Below, in pieces: positions 16,333 through 22,713 of a stretch of 36,230 nucleotides of DNA; position 1 is the stretch's first letter, and every line of letters starts with the position of its first letter. The notes under the pieces are model-generated. The model was not told the DNA's origin, did not search any database, and saw only the letters and a list, made by a program, of their open reading frames with translations. This DNA is from Deltaproteobacteria bacterium (GTDB lineage Bacteria > Desulfobacterota > Desulfarculia > Adiutricales > Adiutricaceae). Both the position numbers and the translations under genes were made by a program. The stretch is from assembly GCA_031254895.1 (NCBI GenBank), contig JAIRTO010000236.1:1-36230 (forward strand). The letters run 5' to 3'.

Positions 16333-18003
16333 ATGGAAAAAGCCGAGAAATTTTTCCGCATTTTCGGTCGAAACGTGACCGACGACATATTGGGAGACAG
16401 TTCCGACACCAAAGCCGGAATCATTCTAGAGGCCGCTTCGCTTTTCGCCGAACGGGGCTTCGATCAAATATCCATACGCGACATCGCCGACGCCGTGGGC
16501 ATCCAGGGCTCGTCGATCTACAATCATTTCGTCGGCAAAAAAGCTTTGTTGGACACCATCATGGTCTTGGTCGAGGATCTTTACTTCCATTTCCTGGCGG
16601 CCATGAAGGAGAAAGCCAGAGGGGCCAAGTCCTTCCCCGAAGGGCTTGAAGCGGTGGTGGCCGATCCCAGAACCGATTTGAGCAAGTTTTCCTGCTACGT
16701 CATCTCTCTGATTCACTGCGAAAAATACCGCAACATGAAGTCGGCCAGAATCTACACCGACATCTTCATGGATTACAGCATCACCGCCATCAAAGACATT
16801 TTTTCGACTTACGTCCAACAGGGATTGGCCAGACCGTTCGACGTCAACATGTCTGCGGTGATAGTCAATAACATGTTCCACACGAGCGTCAGCATGCTCA
16901 TGCAGGAGTATCTTGGACTTCAGCCGCATTGCGATCTGCGGCCGATAAGGGACGGGCTCAAGAAGTTTCTTCTGGACTTGGCCCAAACGCCCTCCTCGAC
17001 CGTCTGGACCGAAGTCCTGCGGCCGATGACGACGCCGCCGTTTCTGGACGAAGTTTTGGCTCTTCAAAAGTCGACTGACCGGCCGGCGGAACTGGGGAGA
17101 GCGGCGGAGACGGGTCGAGAGGTCGAAGGAAAGGTCGCGGACAGCGGGCCAAACCTTGTTCTGGAGGAAAGGCTCGAAGGTTATCTGAAAATCTACGAAG
17201 CGCAGTTCGAGCTGTTGCCTAGATTGGGCCTGGGCTGCGAAGCCGAGAAGGTGTTCAAATCCTTCTGCGACGACTATCTCGAGTCCGCCGTGACGGCGGA
17301 TGACGATCCCGACGGAAATCCGGACGTGGCCAAACTTATTTCTCGCGAGGTGGACAGATGGCGGAGTTCCAAAGCCAAAGCCTCGGAGATGTTCAAATCG
17401 TCGGACGCCTTGGGGAAGCGCATCACCGAAATGATCCGGAAGGCCGCCTCGTTTTTGAAAACTCGAACTGACGGCGGCGACGGCTTATTGCCGGCGGCGG
17501 AGGGGGGGGACGAGGCGGATTCTCTCGTTTTGTCCGTCGATTCTTTCGGACACGTCGCCTCGGGGGAAGGTTTCGTCCCAAGCGCGGCGGCGGCCGAGAT
17601 GGCCGAGCCGGCTCGGCCGAGCCTGACGGCGGATGGAGAAAAGGGGGCGGCCCAATCCGCACTGAAGACGGAAGGCGCCGCCGTGTCCTGTCCAGGGTGG
17701 AAAGCTTTGGAGTCGGTCGTCAGCGGCCGCCTGATCGTCGCCGGGGAGGATGAACGGACTCCGGCGACCTTGGAAATGGCCGACGAACAGACGGTTCGAT
17801 CGCGCAAGCGGAAAGTCGGCTCGGGGGAAGGCGGATCCAGACGCTCGGTCAAGGCGACGAACGGGCCGAGCCAACCGGAAAATCCAGGCGACCGCCCCAG
17901 CGCCAAGATCCTGAGAGACAGAACCAGCCAGAGGGCCAAAGCTGCGGAAGAAGATGGTCCGATAGTCAAAAGGCGCCTGTCCGCTCAAGGTCGCGGTCGA
18001 TGA
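16333..18003 (+). CDS. TetR-family regulator with long C-terminal extension
   Basis: This 556-residue protein begins as a normal TetR regulator. The helix-turn-helix ISIRDIADAVGIQGSSIYNHF lies at about 47-67, and a helical effector domain runs to about residue 220, closely similar to the product encoded at 14957. It then continues for some 330 residues not seen in ordinary TetR proteins of about 200 residues. Residues about 275-380 are predicted helical and charged. Residues about 385-556 are low-complexity, rich in Ala, Glu, Ser and Gly, with a strongly basic end (RKRKV, KRRLS and similar). Start: ATG at 16333 with GGAG 8 nt upstream. The extension could be a protein-interaction or extra DNA-contact region, or a fusion of a second gene. 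Long antisense frames in the extension are shadows of its GC-rich sequence. Confidence 0.8.
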   Translation: MEKAEKFFRIFGRNVTDDILGDSSDTKAGIILEAASLFAERGFDQISIRDIADAVGIQGSSIYNHFVGKKALLDTIMVLVEDLYFHFLAAMKEKARGAKSFPEGLEAVVADPRTDLSKFSCYVISLIHCEKYRNMKSARIYTDIFMDYSITAIKDIFSTYVQQGLARPFDVNMSAVIVNNMFHTSVSMLMQEYLGLQPHCDLRPIRDGLKKFLLDLAQTPSSTVWTEVLRPMTTPPFLDEVLALQKSTDRPAELGRAAETGREVEGKVADSGPNLVLEERLEGYLKIYEAQFELLPRLGLGCEAEKVFKSFCDDYLESAVTADDDPDGNPDVAKLISREVDRWRSSKAKASEMFKSSDALGKRITEMIRKAASFLKTRTDGGDGLLPAAEGGDEADSLVLSVDSFGHVASGEGFVPSAAAAEMAEPARPSLTADGEKGAAQSALKTEGAAVSCPGWKALESVVSGRLIVAGEDERTPATLEMADEQTVRSRKRKVGSGEGGSRRSVKATNGPSQPENPGDRPSAKILRDRTSQRAKAAEEDGPIVKRRLSAQGRGR

Positions 18004-18034
18004 CCAAAAAAACTTCCGCCGGAAATGGGGGCGC

Positions 18035-18082
18035 CCCCTTGGTCGCCCCCTTGGTCGTCACCTTGGTCGTGGCCTTGCTCGT
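18035..18082. repeat. 12-bp tandem repeat, four units
   Basis: The unit CCCCTTGGTCGC and variants occurs at 18035, 18047, 18059 and 18071, just after the stop of the extended TetR gene. Later copies diverge at three to five positions. Confidence 0.7.
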
Positions 18083-18150
18083 TCCCATGATCGTTCTTTT
18101 GGCGAGCAAAGGCTGGCGGCTCGGCTGAAAGCGAGGCCCGCTCGGGGATT

Positions 18151-18198
18151 GTCCGCTCTCCTCGCGGGGATTGGCCAATCCTCGCGAGGAGAGCGGAC
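18151..18198. repeat. 48-bp near-perfect palindrome
   Basis: Two 24-bp arms (18151-18174 and 18175-18198) are inverted copies without spacer, with one mismatch (18182). It could extrude as a cruciform, or pair in RNA as a very stable hairpin. It sits directly before a 28-bp tandem repeat. No T run follows on either strand. Confidence 0.75.
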
Positions 18199-18203
18199 GA
18201 CGG

Positions 18204-18342
18204 CTTTTGGCCCCAAAGGCACGAGAGGAGACTTTTGATCCCAAAGGCCCGAGAGGTGATTTTGGTCTCAAATGGCCGAGAGGTGATTTTTGGCCCCAAA
18301 TGGCCAAGAGGAGACTTTTGGTCTCAAATGGCCGAGAGGAGA
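18204..18342. repeat. 27-28-bp tandem repeat, five units
   Basis: Five units begin at 18204, 18232, 18260, 18287 and 18315. Each contains CTTTTGG, CAAA, then a GGCC/GAGAGG-AGA segment. Because the unit length is not a multiple of three, the frame would shift in each copy, so the array is non-coding. Confidence 0.8.
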
Positions 18343-18745
18343 TATGGCTCTTTCTGGGCCATATCCGAGGGGGCTTGGCCGAAATTTGCCTTTGAAGCGT
18401 CTTTTGTGATAGAATTTTATCGTTCAACGCTTTTTGGGTTCGCCTGCCTGCGGTAAGGTCGGGTGTGGGGTTGGGGGGCCTATAAATCTTTTAAATTGCG
18501 ACTGATCAGTGTTTCTGAAGGTCGAAGACGACTTTTTTCGCTCGTCTTCGGCTTTTTTTTTTCGGCTTTTTTTGTTGGTCATTTTTGTTTTCGTCGCCGA
18601 GGCGATCCGCGAGAGGGGATTCGCCTCTTGTCAAAAAGACGGCTTTTGCGGGGCGATTTCGCCAAAAAGCCGGCCGCTAATCGGCTCCCGAGGGCAGGAG
18701 ACGCGAAGGTCAATCTTGTCCGCGTTTGGAGCGAGGGAGGGAAAG
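18343..18745. other. Leader region of metY
   Basis: No gene is supportable here. I looked for a SAM riboswitch because metY is often controlled this way, but I do not recognise a SAM-I or SAM-II core. The open frame that continues upstream of the metY start is low-complexity (Phe-rich) and probably untranslated. Confidence 0.4.
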
Positions 18746-20038
18746 ATGTCAGAAAAGAAATATCGCCTCGAAACTTTGGCGGTTCACGCCGGACAGGAAG
18801 CCGACCCGACGACCCTGGCCAGAGCCGTGCCTGTTTACCGCACGACGGCCTATAAATTCCGAAACAGCGAGCACGGCGCCAATTTGTTCGCCCTAAAGGA
18901 ATTGGGAAATATTTACGCTCGCCTCATGAACCCGACCAACGACGTTCTGGAAAATCGGCTGGCGGCTCTGGAGGGCGGAAAGGCCGCCTTAAGTCTGGCC
19001 AGCGGCACGGCGGCCGTTTATTTCGCCGTCACCAACATTTTGAAGGCCGGCGACGAGCTGGTCAGCGCCGTCAATCTCTACGGCGGCACCTACACCATGT
19101 TCGACGCCATTCTGCCCCAGTCGAACGACATCAAGGTTCGCTTCGTCAAGATCAACGACGAGGCCTCGCTGGAATCGGCCATAAACGAAAAAACCAGGGC
19201 CGTCTTCGTCGAGACCATCGGCAATCCCGCTCTGGATGTGGCCGATTTGAAGATGTACGCCAAGGTGGCCGAAAAACATCATCTGCCTTTGATGGTGGAT
19301 TCCACCTTCACCCCGCCGACATTGCTGAGGCCCATAGAGCACGGCGCCGACGTGGTCATCCATTCCCTAAGCAAGTGGATCGGGGGTCACGGCGTGGGCA
19401 TAGGCGGGGCGGTCGTCGACGCCGGCAAGTTCGATTGGCGCGACCCGAAATTCGCTTTGTACAACGAGCCTGACCGGGGTTATCACGGCCTTCGCTTCGC
19501 TCACGACCTCGGCGACTTGAATCCCGTCGCCTTCGCCCTGAGACTAAGGACGGTGGGGCTCAGGAATCAAGGACCGACTTTGGCGCCCGACGCCGCCTGG
19601 CAATTTCTGCAGGGCGTGGAGACTCTGCCCCTTCGAGTCGCTCGTCATTGCGAAAACGCTCTGAAAACGGCCCAATACCTCAAAGCCCACCCGAAAGTGG
19701 CCTGGGTCCGCTATCCTGGCCTGGCAGGCGATCCGGCCAAAAAATTGGCCGACGAATATCTCCCCAACGGAGCCGGCGGGATGGTCGTCTTCGGCGTCAA
19801 AGGCGGCAGCGAGGCGGCCGTCAAACTAGTCGACAACATCGAGCTCTTTAGTCTTTTGGCCAACGTCGGCGACGCCAAGAGCCTCATCATTCATTCCGCT
19901 TCGACGACGCACTCGCAACTCAGCGAGGAAGCCCAGAGCGCGGGCGGACTTCATGACGACTTGGTGAGGCTGTCCATAGGCATCGAACACATCGACGACA
20001 TCTTGGAGGCCCTGGACGACGCTCTAAAGCTAATCTGA
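18746..20038 (+). CDS. metY: O-acetylhomoserine sulfhydrylase (PLP-dependent, Cys/Met metabolism family)
   Basis: The 430-residue enzyme belongs to the Cys/Met metabolism PLP family. It shows the early signature LAVHAGQEADPTTLARAVPVY, the substrate-facing Y58 in NIYARLMNPTND, LASGTAA at 84-90, and the PLP Lys210 in VIHSLSKWIGGHG. The insert after this Lys (DWRDPKF.LYNEPDRGYHGLRF) and the overall length near 430 are typical of MetY (O-acetylhomoserine + sulfide to homocysteine) and longer than MetB or MetC. C-terminal HSASTTHSQLSEE and VRLSIGIEHIDDI match the family. It should act in the cytoplasm, supplying homocysteine by direct sulfhydrylation, which suits a sulfide-rich habitat. The ATG at 18746 has GGAGG five bases upstream. 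It ends at a bidirectional terminator. Confidence 0.95.
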   Translation: MSEKKYRLETLAVHAGQEADPTTLARAVPVYRTTAYKFRNSEHGANLFALKELGNIYARLMNPTNDVLENRLAALEGGKAALSLASGTAAVYFAVTNILKAGDELVSAVNLYGGTYTMFDAILPQSNDIKVRFVKINDEASLESAINEKTRAVFVETIGNPALDVADLKMYAKVAEKHHLPLMVDSTFTPPTLLRPIEHGADVVIHSLSKWIGGHGVGIGGAVVDAGKFDWRDPKFALYNEPDRGYHGLRFAHDLGDLNPVAFALRLRTVGLRNQGPTLAPDAAWQFLQGVETLPLRVARHCENALKTAQYLKAHPKVAWVRYPGLAGDPAKKLADEYLPNGAGGMVVFGVKGGSEAAVKLVDNIELFSLLANVGDAKSLIIHSASTTHSQLSEEAQSAGGLHDDLVRLSIGIEHIDDILEALDDALKLI

Positions 20039-20060
20039 CCGCCGTCCTTTCAAGGCCGCG

Positions 20061-20099
20061 AAAAAAAACCAGGACCAAAAAAGGCCCTGGTTTTTTTTT
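20061..20099. terminator. Bidirectional rho-independent terminator between metY and lgt
   Basis: An 11-bp near-perfect stem (20066-20076 with 20083-20093) has a 6-nt loop, a T run on the + strand (20091-20099) and an A run on the left (20061-20068). It can therefore stop transcripts of metY (+) and of the lgt operon (-). Confidence 0.85.
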
Positions 20100-20158
20100 C
20101 GAAAGCGTCTTGTTCTCTCCAGGTTTTTCCCTTTGTCGATCTGCCGGCCATAGCTTGA

Positions 20159-21034
20159 TCAGTCGTTCGAAACGGGCTCGGCCGGCTCCTCCTCCTCCTC
20201 GGCCAAAACTTCGGCTGGTTGGGCCAAGGTCGGAAGGGCGGCGGAGGCTTGGGTCAGAAGGCTCTTGGCTTTTCGTTTTTGGCGGACCACGAGAAAGACG
20301 ATGAGAAAAAGACCGGACAAGGCTATGCAAAGAGCCGCCCAGGAGGTCGGCACGAGACCGAAGGTTCTGGGGCCTCGGAAGTCGCCTCTGTATTGATCGA
20401 CGATGAAGCGAAGACAGCCGGAAAGGGCCAAATAGGCGCCCAAAACCAGACCGACCGGGCGTTTTCTTTGGAGCAGAAACAGAAGGATGGCCGTAATGGC
20501 GAACAAGCCCAAGCTTTCGGCCGCCTGGGTCGGGTAAAGGGGCCGGCCGGCCGGGGCCAAGGAGCCGAAAGGAAAGGTCTGGCCGAAGGGAAAGGAGTCG
20601 GGAGCGACGAAGCCGTAGCAACAGCCCGCCAGCAAGCAGCCGAGGCGGCCGAAGGCTTGGCCCAAGGCCAGACCGGGAGCGATGGCGTCGGCCATCATGA
20701 GAAGGTTCAGATGTTGGAGGCGGGCCAATATGACGGCGACGAGGAGACCGGCCAAGAGGCCGCCCTGAAACATCAGTCCGCCTTCCCAATATTTGAGCAT
20801 GGATATGGGATTGACGGCGTAATGGGGCAGATGAAACAGGACGTAAGCCAATCTGGAGCCGAAGATGCCGGCGATGATCAGGTAAAAGGCCATGTCGAAG
20901 GCTTTTTTGCCGGTCGTCCCGGCTTTCGGGGCGGTCTGGCCCAAAAGCCAGAGTCCCGCGACGACTCCCGCCATGACCATGAGCCCGTAGCCGCTGAAGC
21001 TGAAAGGACCCAGAGACAAACCTTGCGGCAACAT
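20159..21034 (-). CDS. lgt: Prolipoprotein diacylglyceryl transferase
   Basis: Lgt moves a diacylglyceryl group from phosphatidylglycerol to the lipobox cysteine of prolipoproteins at the inner membrane. The 291-residue product has seven likely membrane helices and the family motifs: GGLMFQGGLL at about 85-94, GRLGCLLAGCCYG at about 129-141 (the Lgt signature containing the essential Arg), and LYPTQAAESL at about 166-175. The C-terminal 30 residues are acidic and low-complexity (AEVLAEEEEEPAEP), an extension beyond typical Lgt and probably cytoplasmic. The gene lies 18 nt after the purH-like gene on the same strand and should be its co-transcribed partner. An early G-F-Y-G-L-like stretch reads SGYGLMVMAG. 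The start is the only ATG fitting the first helix. Confidence 0.93.
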   Translation of the reverse strand: MLPQGLSLGPFSFSGYGLMVMAGVVAGLWLLGQTAPKAGTTGKKAFDMAFYLIIAGIFGSRLAYVLFHLPHYAVNPISMLKYWEGGLMFQGGLLAGLLVAVILARLQHLNLLMMADAIAPGLALGQAFGRLGCLLAGCCYGFVAPDSFPFGQTFPFGSLAPAGRPLYPTQAAESLGLFAITAILLFLLQRKRPVGLVLGAYLALSGCLRFIVDQYRGDFRGPRTFGLVPTSWAALCIALSGLFLIVFLVVRQKRKAKSLLTQASAALPTLAQPAEVLAEEEEEPAEPVSND

Positions 21035-21052
21035 TGGTCGGAATCGCCTTTT

Positions 21053-22348
21053 TTAGTGCTTGAAGGCGCGCTGGCCGGTGAAGACCATGGCCACGTCGCT
21101 TTCGTTGGCCGCCTTTAAACTTTCGAAATCGCGCAGAGAGCCGCCCGGGTGGGCGATGGCGACGACGCCCTGCTTGATGGCCTCGTCGACGGCGTCGCGG
21201 AAGGGGAAGAAAGCGTCCGAGACCATGACGGAGCCTTTCAGACCGCCGCAGGTTTCCTCAACTTGGCGCAAAAGCTCGGTGACGGCTTGTTTGGGGACGG
21301 AGCCGGCCGCGACGGCATGCTCGAGCTCGGAAAAAGACAGGCCATGATGGAAGAAAGAGAGGTGTTCGGCGTAATTCCGGCGGGCTTTGTAAGCGGCGAT
21401 GGCCACGACTCCGACTCGATCCTGCTGGCCGCAGCCTATGGCGGCGGTGACTTTGTTTTTGACGAACAGGACGCTGTTGGATATGACGCCCTGTTCCACC
21501 GCCCAGCCGAAAAGAAGATCTTGCGTTTCCCTCTCGTCGGGTTGACGGGCGCTGACGATTTTTTCGCCTTTTTCCTCGGCTTGGGCCGGTTTGAAATCCC
21601 CTGGGGACAGAATTTTGTTCAAAGCCGACTGTTGCAAAACCAGTCCGCCGTCGATGAGACTTTTTATGTCCAAAAAGGGTTCGTGCCGGCGCTCGGAGAG
21701 CTTGTGGATGTTGGGAATCCGGAAAATGCGCAGATCCGGCCTTTTGGCCAAAAGGCCCACAACTCCTTCCTCATAGTCGGGAGCGGCCACCACTTCCATG
21801 TATCTGTCGGACATGGCCTTGGCCGCGGCGAGGTCCAGGGGCCGGTTGACGACCAGAGCCCCGCCGAAGGCGGCCACGCGGTCGGCTTCGAAAGCCTTGT
21901 GGAAAGCCCCGGCCAAGGTCGCGTCGGCGGCCGCGCCGGAGGGGTTGTTGTGTTTGACGATGACGGCCGCCGGTTCGGCGGAGAGATGCCGCAAGATGGC
22001 CAGGGCCGAATCCACGTCGGTCAGGTTGGTTTTGGACGGGTGCTTGCGGCAGCCGTACAGGCTGTCGTCGGTCTCGCCGAGGGAAGAGACCAGGGGCTTG
22101 TCCGGCCCGACGTATTCGACTCCGGCGATGACGAGATTGCCGTTGACGAGACGGTACAGAGCCGCTGGCTGATCGGGATTCTCGCCGTAGCGAAGGCCGC
22201 TTTGAACAAGCTTGCCTTCGGCGTCGGGCAGATTGAAAAGCCTTTTTCGGTAGATGAGGCTTGTCGTCCCCAAGGTGACGGTCAGTTCGTCGGGAAAATT
22301 TTCCGTCAAATCTTTTCGATAAGCTTGTTTCAAGTCAACGGTAGTCAT
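21053..22348 (-). CDS. purH: AICAR transformylase (PurH C-terminal domain only)
   Basis: The 431-residue protein corresponds to the AICAR formyltransferase half of PurH, which formylates AICAR with 10-formyl-THF in the penultimate step of IMP synthesis. It has LRYGENPDQ at 52-60, the catalytic-type KHNNPSG at 132-138 (Lys-His retained, usual Cys replaced by Ser), AFGGALVVN, SVMVSDAFFPFRD and AIAHPGGSLRD, all PurH landmarks. The usual N-terminal MGS-like IMP cyclohydrolase domain of about 190 residues is missing, and the region upstream (22349-22713) encodes nothing like it. The closing IMPCH step must be encoded elsewhere. Split forms of this sort are known in some Deltaproteobacteria and Archaea. 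Start: ATG 22348 with AAGG about 7-8 nt upstream. It is followed by lgt. Confidence 0.92.
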   Translation of the reverse strand: MTTVDLKQAYRKDLTENFPDELTVTLGTTSLIYRKRLFNLPDAEGKLVQSGLRYGENPDQPAALYRLVNGNLVIAGVEYVGPDKPLVSSLGETDDSLYGCRKHPSKTNLTDVDSALAILRHLSAEPAAVIVKHNNPSGAAADATLAGAFHKAFEADRVAAFGGALVVNRPLDLAAAKAMSDRYMEVVAAPDYEEGVVGLLAKRPDLRIFRIPNIHKLSERRHEPFLDIKSLIDGGLVLQQSALNKILSPGDFKPAQAEEKGEKIVSARQPDERETQDLLFGWAVEQGVISNSVLFVKNKVTAAIGCGQQDRVGVVAIAAYKARRNYAEHLSFFHHGLSFSELEHAVAAGSVPKQAVTELLRQVEETCGGLKGSVMVSDAFFPFRDAVDEAIKQGVVAIAHPGGSLRDFESLKAANESDVAMVFTGQRAFKH

Positions 22349-22713
22349 TCAAGAGCCTTTTTTATAAATTTTCATTAAGGTCAGGCCCGGCGGGCGGGTG
22401 AACGTTTTGGCTCGATTCGCCAAAAGGGACGCGAAAAATGCGGCGGAAAAAGGCGGGCCCCGGCTGTCCGTCCGGGGGGGTGGATCAAAAAGCCGGCCCA
22501 AAAGGGGAGAGTTTGGCGTTTCTCGAAGGCGAGTCTTCTGGCCGGCGAGCCGGCATGTCGGCGAGCCTGTTGGCCGGCAAGCCAACTTGTCGGCGAGACT
22601 GTTGGTCGGCGAGCCTGCATGTCGGCGGGACGATTGGCCGACGAGTCGGCGGAGATTGGTCGCCGGTCGACCGCCGCGTCCCAAAAACAAAAATTCCGTC
22701 GGGCCAAGGCGGA
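22349..22713. other. Intergenic region with degenerate tandem repeats
   Basis: Between about 22539 and 22655 a motif of the form TTGGCCGGCGAGCC / TGTCGGCGAGCC recurs about seven times with a period of roughly 15-16 bp. No gene, terminator T run or consensus promoter is obvious in the rest, so whether purH-lgt continue the folC-lptD transcript is open. Confidence 0.5.

Noticed and set aside
17274-17988. Minus-strand frames of up to 231 codons
   Set aside because: They are antisense to the extension of the TetR gene and rich in Ser/Pro/Arg. The plus-strand frame is continuous with a clear TetR domain and a plausible start.
18343-18745. SAM riboswitch upstream of metY
   Set aside because: I looked for SAM-I, SAM-II and SAH cores and found no convincing conserved stem-loop set; a covariance model search would settle it.
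21149-22378. Plus-strand frame of 409 codons
   Set aside because: Antisense to the AICAR transformylase gene, whose minus-strand product has all expected motifs.
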